Shown here: positions 25,700 to 46,186 of the stretch, piece after piece
How the letters are laid out: each line of letters opens with the position of its first letter
Position numbering within the stretch: position 1 is the stretch's first letter
Origin: Hypomesus transpacificus
Lineage: Eukaryota > Chordata > Actinopteri > Osmeriformes > Osmeridae
Length of the DNA stretch: 64,000 bases
Assembly (NCBI RefSeq): GCF_021917145.1
Contig: NC_061061.1
Span: forward strand, 9,557,390-9,621,389
Direction of reading: 5' to 3'
Position numbers and translations under genes: made by a program
Notes under the pieces: generated by a model
Databases searched by the model: none
What the model was told of the DNA's origin: nothing
The model's input: only the letters and a program-made list of their open reading frames with translations

Positions 25700-26760
25700 A
25701 TACGTCTTCATGTTATTTTATGTTATTTATCATTCCCTCATTGAGATGCCCGCAACAACAGGCCTATGTTTGAATCAAATTCGCTGTTGGATCACCATGT
25801 GACGTCTTCCTTTCAGATTTAATTTAACATCAGACGACATTGCGTCTAATGCTGGGTACAAGATAATCGGTCTGATTTTGGGCCGATTCCCCCCTTCCGA
25901 TAATCCTATAGGTAATGTCCCAACAATCCTTGCGATTGTCCCGATTATCTACAGATTATTTTATCAGATTTTCGCTTGGTGTGATGTGTGTTAAGAGTGA
26001 CCATGCAAACTTGCTCGGAAGAACGTCGGATCTGCCCCGATCGCAAACATGTTGAATATTTACGATCAGAAATCTGTGTGGGGGGAACCCCGAGGACAAA
26101 CACCACCACACACTATAGGAGCAACAGTTCAATCTAGGATTTGTCCTCATGTTTGTGGTATCTCACATTTTGAAAATCTTAAAATATTTAAAAAATATTT
26201 TAGTGTGTACTCAGCATAACGTAATTTATCAGCAATAACACAACTGTGCATATCAAGTAGGCCTATCGCTGTTGACTGACTTCCCATCCAATCAGTCAAG
26301 TTAGAAAACGGCACTGGAATTTTTTGTAGGCTACTATTTTTCCATTGGCTGAACAACAGAAATTCATAACTTTTGATTGGATTGGCAAGACGCTGCCATG
26401 AATAAATGTGGAATAAAACCTTTGGCCCAGAATAGAAGAAGGATGTCGTTCAATGCAAAAGTGCGGTTTTGATTCATTGTCAAATATTTATCTCGGGAAA
26501 GTAGAGGGAACCAGCCGCGGACCCTATCAAATCATGTCAGCTGGAGAAAAGGCAGTCGACAAAAAGTCTTCTCGTATGATGTAGGATTTAAGTTGCCAAA
26601 ACACGCCCCTATCTCCTTGGCCTAATTTTTACATTAACCACACCTCATAAACGTCCTCTCAAACAGCTTCTACAAAAGTCACAACATATCCATTTTCTCA
26701 CTGAATGACACTGAGATCAGTTACGGACTGAACTTTGAACCTGCTTGAAGTAACTGCGGG
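25700..26760. other. Intergenic region between pogz and selenbp1
   Basis: No gene is seen. The block 25850-26110 has several related CCGATTATC / GATTATTTTATC motifs in both orientations and may be a decayed DNA transposon. The last 100-150 bp are the presumed promoter and 5' UTR of selenbp1; no clear TATA box or CpG island is visible. Confidence 0.5.
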
Positions 26761-29700
26761 ATGGGTTAGTAGGCTATAGGCATTTGCCTGATTACTTCTA
26801 CTTTGTTGTTAACGTAATAACTTAATCATTATGCATTTGTGCATGCATTAGTGGTTGTTAGGATTTTATGCAAAGAAATTGTAGGCAAGTTCTTAATGGT
26901 AGAATGCGTAAATTAACTTTAGCATATCTTTCCCCCAGCTGCAAACGGTTTAGAAACTACGAATACTTCTTCTCAGACTCGTTCATTTGGTTTTGAACTG
27001 TGCAGCGAAAGTTACTCTAAACGCAATACATTTTTATATGGTTTGAACAAATGTAAAAATATGTGGACATCTGTCCAAAGTTCGCGAGATTTATAAATGT
27101 GCTATAGAAGTTTGCTATAGTTTTACACCGAGATTACAACATAAAAGCCACTGCTGTAATAGGCTACAATATGAAGTAGTCTATATTATGCACTAGCCTA
27201 CTTACTGAGGCTTAATAATTGATGGAAAGGCAAACATTAATATTCAAACAATGTATCGTTTAAATGATAGACACAATGTTATTGCAACATATTTTTAGGG
27301 AGAATGTTAAAATATTGTAAAATATACAACATATTCACTTCAATTTGGGGACTAACTGAGAAACTGGGCTTATCTATTTGCAAACTTTCGACTGGAGTGA
27401 GAAAAACAGCTGTTTTCCTGTTTATCTTTACAGCCAAGCGCCCATGTTGTGGTCCTGGCTACAAGAGCCCCCTGGATGCCATGAAGGGTGAGTGAAAAAA
27501 CCCTGCACTTGTAGGTCGCACTACTGAGACCACTAAAGGCTTGAGTTAATTGCATATTGAAATTGACAAAGTTTTAAGATATTGGCAGAATATGAGAATG
27601 TTTAGTTATCATGGGTCTTCTGAAATAGGGCCTCGGGAGAAGATTGTGTATTTGCCTTGCATCTATCGTAACACAGACATCGAGAAACCAGATTACCTGG
27701 CCACAGTAGATGTGGATCCCAAGTCCACCACCTACTGTCAGGTACTAAAGTTTGTGATTTACATGCAACACTTTTCAAGCCTTTGGACATAATGCCCTGT
27801 GATTGTCAGTTTGTGTTGTGACTGATGATGCATTTTCCGTTTTGAGTCTGTAGAAGGAATCTTTAGTTACTTTTGAAATATATTACAGTTTAAGTCACTT
27901 TTTGCATGAAAAAGTATGCAAATAGAACTAAAAACAAACAAGTAATTAACCAGAAACTATAAAGTGTTTAGTGCCCTTGTGGATGCCCCCTGGCAGGTCA
28001 TCCACAGGCTGCCCATGCCCAACAGGAAGGATGAGCTCCACCACTCTGGCTGGAACGCCTGCAGCAGCTGTTTCAGTGACTCCTCTAAGAGGCGCAATCG
28101 CCTCATCCTGCCTGCTCTCATCTCCTCGCGGATCTATGTTGTGGATGTGGGAACAACCCCCCGTGCTCCACGAATGCACAAGGTAACAAGTCAGACATTG
28201 TTTGGGTTTATGTTTGGCTTGTACTTTTATGTCTGTTTTTTAGAATTCTAATGGTATTGATAGTGCATGCACACTTGCATGCATAATTATTTCTGATTTT
28301 CTCACAACCGAAAAGAATAAAAACTAAAACTTCAAATCTTCTTGGCAACATTTTTGCCTTTTTTATCCACTTTGAATTCTACACATACTGTGTTGAGAAA
28401 GTATATACATATATTTATACATATATTTATTTTTTCAGTTCCGATAATAGCTTTTCCCCAATCCAAAGTAATGTAATCTAAAACAGTTACTGTGCTCCCC
28501 TAGGTAGTGGAGCCCACAGAACTTTTCTGGAAGTGTAACTTGGCCAACCCCCACACTACACATTGCTTGGCCAATGGCCAGATCATGATCAGCTGCATCG
28601 GAGACCCCTCTGGCAATGGCAAAGGTAGGAGACCCATCAGGAGAAGGGATCTTTTGACTCTATATGGAAAAAGCATTACCACTTTATATCAGTGAGGTCA
28701 ATCCATATACAAATCAGACAGCAGTGAATCCAAAAGGAACCAACACCCTTATTACCTAATGAGGTGTATGTGCTGTTGCTCCCAGGAGGATTTGCCTTGC
28801 TGGACGGTGAAACGTTTGAAGTGGTGGGTAACTGGGAACTTCCTGGGGAGGCTGCACCTTTTGGCTACGACTTCTGGTACCAACCTAGACACAATGTCAT
28901 GATGAGCAGTGAGTGGGCCGCTCCCAAAGCTCTCGCCAACGGCTTCAACCCGGAACATGTCAAAGAAGGTGCATGAATTCAAGGGGTCTGTTTAAAGTTG
29001 GGAAGTAGGCCAACCATGTGAAATATGAGAATACCAGTGTGAACACAAGAGACAGAATACAATCAAATAAAGCTGTGACCAAATATTGACTTACTAAATG
29101 TGTTTGTGTAGGTCACTATGGCTCTTCCATCCACGTGTGGGACTGGACCACCCATAAGAAGCTGCAGACCCTGGACCTGGGGGAGGAGGGCTTGGTCCCC
29201 CTCGAGATCCGTTTCCTGCATGACCCTGCTGCTGCCGAGGGCTATGTGGGCTGTGCTCTATCAAGTACCGTCTTCCACTTCTTCAGGACTGAGGTGAGTG
29301 AGTGCAGCACAGTTCACATGTCAGATCACTCAAAAGGGAACTACGCCACTAAATGAATAGATACACATTTTATATTTATGTTTTCTATATTAAGAAAGGG
29401 GACTGGGATGCAGAGAAGGTCATCAAGGTTCCCAGCAAGAAAGTGGAAGGATGGGTCTTACCTGAAATGCCAGGTGTGTGTGTGTGTGCACGCGTGCATA
29501 CCAGATTTAGTTGCAGGAAGGCAATTTTGTACTAGAGTTCATTGGTTTATCACAGGTTCAAAACTCTTTGATATATAGTTAATAATCAGCAGCACCAGAG
29601 ATGGTAGTGTAGATGTGTGATTTGTTAACCTATTAAATGCTGTTTGACTAAGTCTACGATCGGTCTGTTTCAGGTCTGATTACAGATATCCTGATCTCTC

Positions 29701-30784
29701 TTGATGACCGCTTCATGTACTTCAGTAATTGGCTGCATGGAGATGTAAGACAGTATGACATCACAGACAGGATGAACCCTCGTATGACTGGCCAGGTGAC
29801 ATTATGTTTTATAAACTCTAGAATACCTCACTATGAACATAGAATACCAAACAACATGCTAAATACATTTCATACAAAAACGTTCGAAATGACGACTTAA
29901 TAATAATTTAACAGTTATTGGAGTTAAAATGTTGAATTGGTGTGGTGAAACTGGACTGTGATGCTGTACAATAAGTTTAAGATTGTAAGCAAGTAGTTGT
30001 GATTATGACATTTTCCCCAGGCAAATTTATAAACACTGGTTAAGTTATGATTGTCGGACAATTTGCATCTTTTCTTTGTTGTTTCATGTTGTTTCCAGGT
30101 CTTTCTGGGTGGCAGCATCTTGAACGACGGGCCAGTCAAAGTCCTGGAGGATCCAGAGGACCAGAGCCAGCCTGCTCCACGCATCATCAAGGTCTGTATC
30201 TTTATATAATATAAGTCTTTTTTGTGTGTGTCGCTAAAGATGATAAATAGCTGTGGTAAAATATGTAACTTACTGTATGTGTTTCCAGGATATTATATGC
30301 CATAGGTAGCAGGGTAACATTTCTGACATGTGTGTGTGTGTGTACACGTTTGTGTAAATCAGGGGAAAAGGGTGCAGGGGAGCCCACAGATGTTACAGCT
30401 GAGTCTGGATGGGAAGAGGCTATATGTGACCACATCTCTCTACAGCGCATGGGACAAGCAGTTCTACCCCAAAATGATTAAGTAAGACCCTCTATATTGT
30501 GTGTACCACCTAATATTAAAACCCAGTTATTCTACTATTTACTTTCTACATGCATTTCAGATTTAGGTTGAATCTGATCAAAATACAAAACATCTGTCTC
30601 TTTGTCTCTCCCTTTCTGTAGGGAGGGCTCTGTTATGATGCAGATGGACGTAGACACAGCCAATGGTGGCCTCAAGCTTAACAAAAACTTCCTGGTTGAC
30701 TTTGGGAAAGAACCTGGAGGTCCTGTGTTAGCCCACGAGCTCCGATACCCCGGTGGAGACTGCACCTCTGACATTTGGTTGTAA
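26761..30784 (+). CDS. selenbp1: Selenium-binding protein 1 / methanethiol oxidase
   Basis: Twelve coding exons join in phase: 26761-26764, 27434-27487, 27629-27741, 27997-28182, 28504-28624, 28786-28968, 29112-29293, 29395-29473, 29674-29795, 30099-30191, 30363-30481, 30622-30784. The product is 472 aa, the same length as human SELENBP1. The family oxidises methanethiol to formaldehyde, hydrogen sulfide and hydrogen peroxide, mainly in the cytosol. The first exon carries only ATG G, giving [11 protein letters not shown], close to the human start. Diagnostic blocks include [22 protein letters not shown] (with the selenium-binding Cys), [59 protein letters not shown] and the C-terminus [14 protein letters not shown]. 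No frameshift or stop is seen. A decayed copy of its last exons lies at 34.4 kb. Confidence 0.97.
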
Positions 30785-30944
30785 TAGGCGTAACCACCCC
30801 AGATTGTTACGGTGGCCTCTATTTACCAAATCTCTTGAAAAGGGTAGAGGGTGTGATAGGAGAAGCTTAATAGAAACTTCCAAGCTGGGTAGGGTAGCCT
30901 GTCTGTTTCAGCCATGATTCGTACAGCCACTATTCTAGGGCCGC

Positions 30945-30948
<4 letters not shown>

Positions 30949-30987
<39 letters not shown>
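30949..30987. repeat. TA dinucleotide microsatellite
   Basis: About 19 uninterrupted AT/TA units lie within the selenbp1 3' UTR, 165 bp after the stop codon. Confidence 0.95.
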
Positions 30988-30989
<2 letters not shown>

Positions 30990-31286
30990 TGCTTCGAGCA
31001 TACATTCCAAGTAACCGTGTAATACGTGTTGTAGCCCATGTCTCCACCAGGAAATACTGAGTGAATATGAACATGACACACTCATGTAAACGTGTCTTTT
31101 GTAGTTGTATGACAGGTCACAAAGAGCTGTTTCATGAAAATCAAATGAATGATGTGACTAAAGCAAACATGTTTTCTTTTTTCAAAGCACTTATAACTAC
31201 AGCTGACTTTCTATATAATCAATTAGTGCATATTTTAACTGTGGTCTAATTGTCATTTGAAGGAAACTGGTTATTTTGCAATGTTT

Positions 31287-31292
31287 AATAAA
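31287..31292 (+). terminator. Polyadenylation signal of selenbp1
   Basis: AATAAA lies about 500 bp after the stop codon and just before the region of duplicated pi4kb sequence. It is the best candidate for the transcript end. Confidence 0.7.
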
Positions 31293-31399
31293 AGGGTTGC
31301 AGCTGATATTTCTGAATGTCAAAACATTTGTTGCTAGGCTCTAGGCCACCTCTTGGCTTTTTGCTCACTCATTTGAATATCTCAGTTTGCTCAGAGGAG

Positions 31400-32760
31400 T
31401 GGATGAGTCGGTAGACAGTTTTTTAAAATGTTGCAGAGAAAATGGAGATAAAAGAATAATGTTACAGTTTTTTTTAAACAACTTCAAATGACTTCCATAT
31501 GGTGTACAGGTTCTTGCATTGAGAATACTGTTGCTATCCACCCCATATCTTAAACATGTAACACATTTATGTGAAGTAAGAAGTTCTGATACAGATCTCA
31601 CCAGTGCATAGTAATGCAACTTTAGAGAGAATATGAGCTACAATATCAAACTGAAGAGAATGAATGATCCCTAACACTTAAGATAAAGTAAAGTACTGCC
31701 CCCCAACAGCCAGAGAGACACAGCCACGGATTTTCATAATCAAGGCCAGGTTGCATCCTTTGATAAAATATTAATAATAAAATATCAAGGTTTCATTGAA
31801 ATTTGTGGCTGCTTGTGGTCTGCTGTCTTAACAGGAATGAGCTGGGCACATTATTATGGACACCTTATTCTGTCTTTTGTTGGCCTCCTCTGCCTTTGAC
31901 CTGTGCTCTCGGCAGTGCTTCTTCTCAGCATGATTAGGGAATGTATTGCAATATGGTGACATGCCTGGAAAGCATTGGGAGGAACTCTCTGTCACTTTCT
32001 CTGAAACACACACACAGACAGGTTGCACTTAAATTTTGCACTAAGCCTACACATGTTGTGCTTGTTGTGTCTAACTTTCTGACCGACAGGTTAAGCAAGC
32101 ATGTTGGAACTACAGACACTTTAGTAGACATACAGCAACAGTGGTCATCTGTCATTGTGCAAGAGTATGCTGACCTCTGATCTTGTAAATAGGATTTCCT
32201 AATACTACTTTCTGGGAACCTGCATTGGTCTTTTATGTCAGATTACCCACAGTTTAGACCCATGTTAGAACGTTGACAATCAAAAGGGGTCCAAATATTT
32301 CAACGCTACTGTACAACTTTACAGCCCTGACAACTGCTGTCCTGGCTTCCTTTGTACCATGCCAGTGCATAACAATCCCAAAGATGTTTTCTTATGTCAA
32401 GGAACTAATAATACATCGCTCTCAAGGCTTAAATCTCCTATTAGCCTTCAAAAGACCATAAACGTTAAATATCACAAAACCACAAGTTTTTTGAAACCGG
32501 ATTTAATGTTAGAACCTTTGATGCCACTAATTCTTATCCTGATTAATGTGTAGACAACAAGATACACGTGGTGGCACTGGCTTTGAATTGATGAACCATT
32601 ACAAAACACTGAACTGGGATTCAGAAATGATTCATGTTTTGGTTGTTCTTTCATTAGAATACATTTACGCTTCTCCTTTTATATTTTCAGTGAGATCTCA
32701 CCTCTCAATTCTCTCACTTCATTTCACATCTCGCTCTGTCCCTTCCTTCAGTGTTTGATA
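31400..32760 (+). pseudogene. Decayed copy of the 5' end and introns of pi4kb (no coding exon left)
   Basis: Segments match the real pi4kb 5' region in the same order and orientation. 31404-31460 resembles the presumed first exon at 36775-36835 (GGAGATAAAAGA core). 31590-31650 resembles 37728-37790 (ATGCAACTTTAGAGAG). 31870-32030 resembles 37915-38065 (GTGACATGCCTGG, GGGATTAGGGAATG-type). 32550-32750 resembles 40945-41130 (GAACCATTACAAAAC, CTGGGATTCAGAAATG, GTGAGATCTCACCTCTC). The main coding exon (38571-39314) has no counterpart, so it was deleted or lost. No protein can be made. Confidence 0.7.
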
Positions 32761-32979
32761 TAACAGTAGGTACTTGATGAAACTTTGTTCTAGTTCTTAG
32801 TCCTGGTCTCATAAAAAAAAATGGGGGATGGAAAAATGGAGCTGAGCTGTCTGTCTGTGTACCTGGACAAGCAATGATATGTGCGTGTGCAGTGTGAGGC
32901 AGACTACACCTGTACTAGGAATTAGTTGCTAAATAGTTAGGGTCTATTCATTCCTTCTTACAAAAATTGTTTGTGCCCC

Positions 32980-34060
32980 TACCTGGCACCTGACTGTGAA
33001 CTAGCCTACTCTCACTATTCGAAACCCAAACCTGTGTGATTTAATACCCCAGAGCTAAAACTTCAGGTCTTCCAGCAGCATGGAACATCACAGGATGTCA
33101 ACAACTAGCTAAATCTGCCCTGTTGGTGCATAAGAGGCCAGACAGGTCTTAGGTCATTGTTTTGCAAGCAATTTAAATATTTGATTAAACAGTGATGTAT
33201 ATACCAGGTATTTAATTTATTCCTATAAAATGGTAAACAATAATTAATAAAGGAGGTGGCCTATAACAAACTTAAATACTGGACAGAGGTGAGAATAATA
33301 GTGTTGGTGCAAAACACATGAAATTAAGAAAAAGCCCCTCATTGTTTCCTCCTAGCTGGCCTAAGTAGCATAACTCACTATACCCTAACAAGGCTGACTG
33401 TGAACTAGCCTAGTGTCACAATCAAAACGCTCAAATCTGCCTGATGTAGATGTAGGCCCATGGGTGTCTTAACTGCCAACCTTCTCTTCTCCTGGTCTAC
33501 TTACAAGGATGGCGGACAGTGGGGAATAGATTAACACGATCGCCAAATGCTCAAATCCACAGAGGACATCGAAAGTGGTTCAAAGCTTGGCAAGGTAACA
33601 GGTGTTTTCGCATCTACATCAGCGGTGGCCTCTGCATCAATGCCTTCAGCCAAACACGCACCTTACATCACTTTAATTGTGTTAGTGGCCGTACTCTCTA
33701 ATTATCAATAGGGAGACTGCAACACATGGGGCCACTGGACAGTGGAAGCCAAATAAATGACATCAAGAAAATTATCACGCAATCTAATCCCAGCTGGCCT
33801 AATTGATAGATCTAACTAAACCCTAACAAGCCCCCACCTTGTCTGTTCCCAAAAGTACACTGAGTGGCACCCAGCTGTGAACTAGCCTACTGTCACAAAG
33901 ACCAAACCTGCGTGATGTATGTGGAACCCCATGGGCATTTTACCTGCCAACTTAGTCCTCTCCTGGGCTAACTACAAGCAGGGTGGACAGAGGTGAAGAG
34001 ATAAACACGATTGCCACAAACACTCAAGTCAACAGATGACAGAAAGTAGGGCTGTGCCAT
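32980..34060. repeat. Diverged direct repeats, about 440-480 bp period
   Basis: The block TGTGAACTAGCCTA occurs near 32991, 33394 and 33874. The second and third copies continue in parallel: CCCATGGG, CTGCCAAC, CTCCTGG, GGACAG, AACACGAT and a final GACA-AAAGT. They are preceded by AGCTGGCCTAA...CCCTAACAAG at 33353 and 33792. This shows two to three copies of a locally duplicated segment of unknown origin. Confidence 0.65.
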
Positions 34061-34389
34061 GTGACAAAAGTAGAAAATGTTTTATGGACATTACGATTAT
34101 ATTTGTGATGATCATATTAGTCAAGACGTTTACTTGAGACATGGAATTTTTTTTCCAATATTAGCTGCTTTAATAATGTGCCCATAAACAGTAATACTGA
34201 AGTTTTCAGCAATACTAAATAATGTCAATGCAATCACATGGGTTCCTGCCAACCTCACTCTCCATTTATTTATTGTCCCTAAGACAATAAATAACTGTCC
34301 TGGAATGTATAACATGCTGTATGTTGTTCCATTGCATTATAAGTAAACTGGGTACAAATTCTGACGTGTGTGTGTGTGTTTGTGTGAGC

Positions 34390-34803
34390 TTGTAGGGAAT
34401 GCAGGGAAGCCCCCAGATGTTATAGTTGAGTCTGGATGAGAAGATAATGTGACCGCTTCTCTACACTATACCTGGAAAAAGTTATACCTCCAAAATGATT
34501 AGGTAAGACCCTGTAGATTGTGTTTACCACTTAATAATAATAACTGGGATGACTGGGCTATTTACTTTCTAAATATTTTCAAGTATAAAATGCAATTAAA
34601 ATACATTTTGATTTTGGTCAAAACTGATCTACTAACAAAACATCTAGTATATTTCTCTCTGCCTGGCTCTTTTTTGATGCAAATTGACGTAGACGTCTCC
34701 AATGGTGACATCAAGCTGAAGACCACTTCCTGGTTGACTTTGTGAAAGAACCTGGAGGCCCTGTATTAGCCAACAAGCTCAGATGCACCTTCGACATTTG
34801 GCT
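34390..34803 (+). pseudogene. selenbp1 pseudogene fragment (last two exons)
   Basis: 34397-34501 resembles selenbp1 exon 11 (30363-30481): CCCCCAGATGTTATA, GAGTCTGGATGAGAAG, then the exon end AAAATGATTAGGTAAGACCCT. 34672-34803 resembles exon 12: CAAATTGACGTAGACGTCTCCAATGG, then GACTTTGTGAAAGAACCTGGAGG, ending with GACATTTGG. Small deletions, frameshifts and a TGA inside the GACTTTG(T)GAAAGAAC block break the reading frame, and earlier exons are absent. The intron between the two exons is retained, so this is a genomic duplicate, not a retrocopy. Confidence 0.88.
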
Positions 34804-34809
34804 ATGGTT

Positions 34810-36740
34810 CTACAGCCAAATGTATAGACCAATTATTTGTTTGTAAACATTCAGGATGCATGCGCAATGTGGTTGCAGAAAACCTGGAAAGGATAGCATT
34901 TTAAATGGCAAAAGGACCACACAGATTATACAAATAGTTAGATTTAAAAAATCTGACCAAAAAAATCAAGGAGGACAGCCTTTAAGAGAGAAAGCGATTA
35001 CCCATTGATCTGTCCATCAGAAATGTTTTTGGGGTCACGAGAGTCTTGAAATTTGAGTGAGAATGTGCCCGGTACAGACCGCATAGTCGAGCGGCAACCA
35101 TGTCTTCACGTCATGTCACAAAGTTCATAATTTTACAGTTTTACAGTCAATTCTACATCTAAAAAGTCGAGCAGGGCAGCTTTCAAGAGATATGGGAATT
35201 CTGCTTTGAGCCAGATGGTCCGATTATTTTTCAGATTTGTTTAAACTGGCAATCTGAGTGAGACTGAGTCCCCGTTACACTGTTTTGACATTAGCCTCAG
35301 TCAGACTCGCTCACTGGCAGTGAGCACAATGTTGTATTTCACTCCATTCTACACCAGAAACGTCAGGGAGGACTGCCTAATATAGATACGAGCCTGATGA
35401 AGATAGCCAGCATCTCGGATTTCTTGAGCCTGTTTCATTCGTCAATTGCCTGAGAAAGCGACCTCCGTTAGCCAGGCTAGTTTTGCCCGATCACTTTGTC
35501 AGGCTATTTAAGGGTATCGGGGTCAAGTGACTTTTGTGCATAGACAAGTAAAACGTAAATGTATTTGTCCAAAAGGCCAAGAGTCTCAAAGTTAATACCA
35601 AGCCCTGCTGCAATCCAGTGGCCAGAGATAGACCTATATGATGACCTGATCAACATTCCAAGTGTAATAGACCGGGGAGAAGTTGTCTTTTGCAACCGAC
35701 ATGCGCAGTTGAGCCTGCTTGAGAGTTGTGTGACGTAGGGTGATAATTGATCTATATGTATATTTGTTTAAGTGTCTATATTATCATGGCTGTATTGTTT
35801 TAAAACCCCAATAATACTTGTGATCAGTAAGGCCGCAAACATTGGGTGAGTAGCACAAATATGAACATCTCACAACGGCTAAACATGACAGATAGTTAGC
35901 TATTTAAAATGTGTATTGCACCAAAATAGAAATGTAGGAATAAAAATACAGATTTAACTATCAGTATCAGAATTGCCATGTAGGTTTACACAAACACGGA
36001 ATTTACTGTGGCCGGAAGGTTCAAACAATAAACATATAGCCTACGGATTTTCAATAAAAAAGTATAAAAGTACAGTAGTCTAACTATTGCTAAGAACTAA
36101 CAATCTAAAAAGTAAAGTAAAAGTGCACCATCATTGTCTTTGGCAGGTTGAATTTTTTCAGCTGCCGTAGGAAGTAGCTACTACATCCTCTGTTGTGCTT
36201 TCTTGATGAGGGAGCTGATGTTCAGTGTTGGCATGGAATGTCTTTTTGTGACTATTTATTTAGTCCGAATAGTACGCTACTCTTGTCTCACCTGGCCCCG
36301 AGTCTTGACCAAATCCCTTGGCATGTACAGCATGTGAAAGAACAAGCTTACTAGCGCCTCCCACTGGTTGAAGCAGGAAAGTATCTTGATTTTCATTCAG
36401 GCATGATTCAAACAGCTACTAGGACTTCTTGCTTTTAAACTTATTTTTTAATTAACTGTCTGGCACGTTTTTTCTCCAGGTTAAGCTATCAGTTAGTTAA
36501 CATAGCATGACGTTCTTGTAAACTTTGTATTTAATATGAAAACCAGAGCTATATGTTTCAAACGTGTCCTTGTGAAGGAAAGTTCCTAACCACAACTGAC
36601 CCCTTATATTGATCAATGAGTTAAGTTATAATCATAATCCAGTTATTATTCTAAATTAACTGGTTGTTTTGTGTTGAAATACAACTGTAACAGAAGAGAG
36701 CTGCATTGTAGCTAGGCTATAGAAAGGGCCCCTCTTGGTG
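34810..36740. other. Intergenic region upstream of pi4kb
   Basis: No gene is recognised. It includes LINE-derived sequence at 35955-36240. The part 34860-35480 is moderately unique and has no long open frame of interest. Confidence 0.5.
35955..36240 (-). mobile_element. LINE fragment, minus strand, with teleost 3'-end repeat (copy 2)
   Basis: On the minus strand, 36225-36120 reads LNISSLIKKAQQRM, then (after stops) QLKKFNLPKTMMVHFY. This is a reverse-transcriptase C-terminal stretch typical of fish Rex/L2-like LINEs. It is joined on its 3' side to the CAGTATCAGAAT / CACGGAATTTACTG repeat that also occurs at 15785. The coding sense is broken, so it is inactive. Confidence 0.65.
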
Positions 36741-36744
36741 TGTC

Positions 36745-36858
36745 ACTGACTTCTCTCAATTTACCGAGTAGTGGTAAAGTCAGGAGACAGCTTTTCGAAA
36801 TGGATCCAAGAAGTTGGAGATAAAAGATAAACCTCAAAACTCACCGAAGAAATTTCAG
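36745..36858 (+). promoter_or_regulatory. Probable non-coding first exon of pi4kb
   Basis: A GC-balanced segment ends in AAATTTCAG before a GTAGGC donor at 36859. The next exon starts at an acceptor about 1.7 kb downstream (CCCCCAG at 38544), a few codons before the pi4kb ATG. A decayed copy lies at 31404-31460. Both the exon and the TSS are inferred from splice motifs. Confidence 0.45.
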
Positions 36859-38570
36859 GTAGGCTAAGTTTTACGACATATACAGTAGATAGTCTTGTTA
36901 GGTTCTCAAAGACCGACCGGGCTGAAGGCAACAAGTTACTGTAGTGTTGTTGTTGTTGTGCAGCTAGCTAGAGCTAACTAGTCTAGTTGAGTAAATCATC
37001 ACAGACCTACTGTAGCTAAGTAAATGCGAATGGTTGCACGTGTAAATAAGGGATATTCTCTATATTATACATGTGTGTTGGCATGCATTTTCTTCATCTT
37101 GTAAGAAACTAACTGGGTACTAAAGATAAAGCTACCCATGCCAGTTAGCTACTTGTGCTAGGCTAGCTAGCATGAGTGCTAGTGCAAATACAATTAATAG
37201 TAGTTTGCCGTTTTGATACTACTGACTCTTGTTGCCAATCAATTAGGTTATTTAGAAGAATGTTAACTTCATAATTTACTTTTCGCTATTTCAAAGGTAA
37301 TTTTAAGTCTGATCTAATTCCATATAAATGTAGAGATGGCTATACCAACATGGCTACTGTAGTGCTAGCTCTAACTAGCCCACCAGTTAGCTGTCTAGCT
37401 AGAACAGTTACTAGTTGTTAGTGCAGCACAACTACTACTAGCCTAGGTCATGCCATCATTCATAGCTTACAGTTTAGCCAAATAGTACACGAATCTAGGA
37501 CTACTTATTTAAACTAGATGGTTACCACCTAAACTAATGTTAATTTACTAAGATAGCGAGTTATAAATGTTATGAGTAAGCCATGTCTAGGTTAGCTAGT
37601 TTGGTCAGCATTGAGTTCTCGGTCATTTAAACGGATTCATGGAAAACAGAACCGAAAAGGGAGCTCAACCACGATATATTTAAACTTGCAAATTTGTAAA
37701 CAGTCATAATAAAAAATAAATAAATAAAGCATCAGTGCATACTTATGCAACTTTAGAGAGCGTATAAACTACAATTTTAGACTTGAGCAAGTTGAAAACG
37801 GGCCGAAGTTGTTGGATGCTTGTGTAGATGTGGTCTGTGCTCCTTGACAGCAAGGAGCTTGCCCTTATTCTAACTTCATCTAATTTCCTTCTGCTCTCCC
37901 TCTCACCTAATTTAGTTGGCCTCCTCTTCCTTGGCCTGTGGTCTCGGTAGTGCCTCTAATCTGCTCAATGGGATTAGGGAATGGATTGTCGTATGGTGAC
38001 ATGCCTGGCACATATTGGGACAAGCTCTCTTTCACTGTTTACCTTAAACATGCTCAAACACACACTGAAGGGTTGGTTATCACATTCAGACGTGAATGTC
38101 TATAAGTTTAAATTGTGCAGAAAAAATCGGACTGCTCATTATGGCAGTGTTTCATATGCCTAGACAAGATTTCTGACTGATAAGTCAAGTAAGGGCCAAA
38201 GAGATTTTTGTATTTTTAAAGATTGGTGTGACCTGTTTACAACTACGGATATTGAACAGTTATTGTAGTGTTAGAATACCATTCTTTTGTTTTAGTTACT
38301 CTGTGTCTCTCTCTTGGGCACATTCATGTGCAAGTTCTTTGTATGTCTGTCAAGGTCTGCTGTACTTCAAGCCAGTTATACTTGTTTTGTTCTTTCCACA
38401 TTCCCCCCATGTCTCTACTTTCTCTGTCTCACTCTGTGTGCACAGTAACTGTTTTAAGCTTCTCTACTGTATTTCTCGCCCTCTCTTGTGATAAAATAAA
38501 TAAATAACATGGACATATCCCTGACCTCTCTCCCTCTTCCCCCAGTGGCTGTGTGGAGCGGTGAGCAGGC

Positions 38571-46186
<7,616 letters not shown>

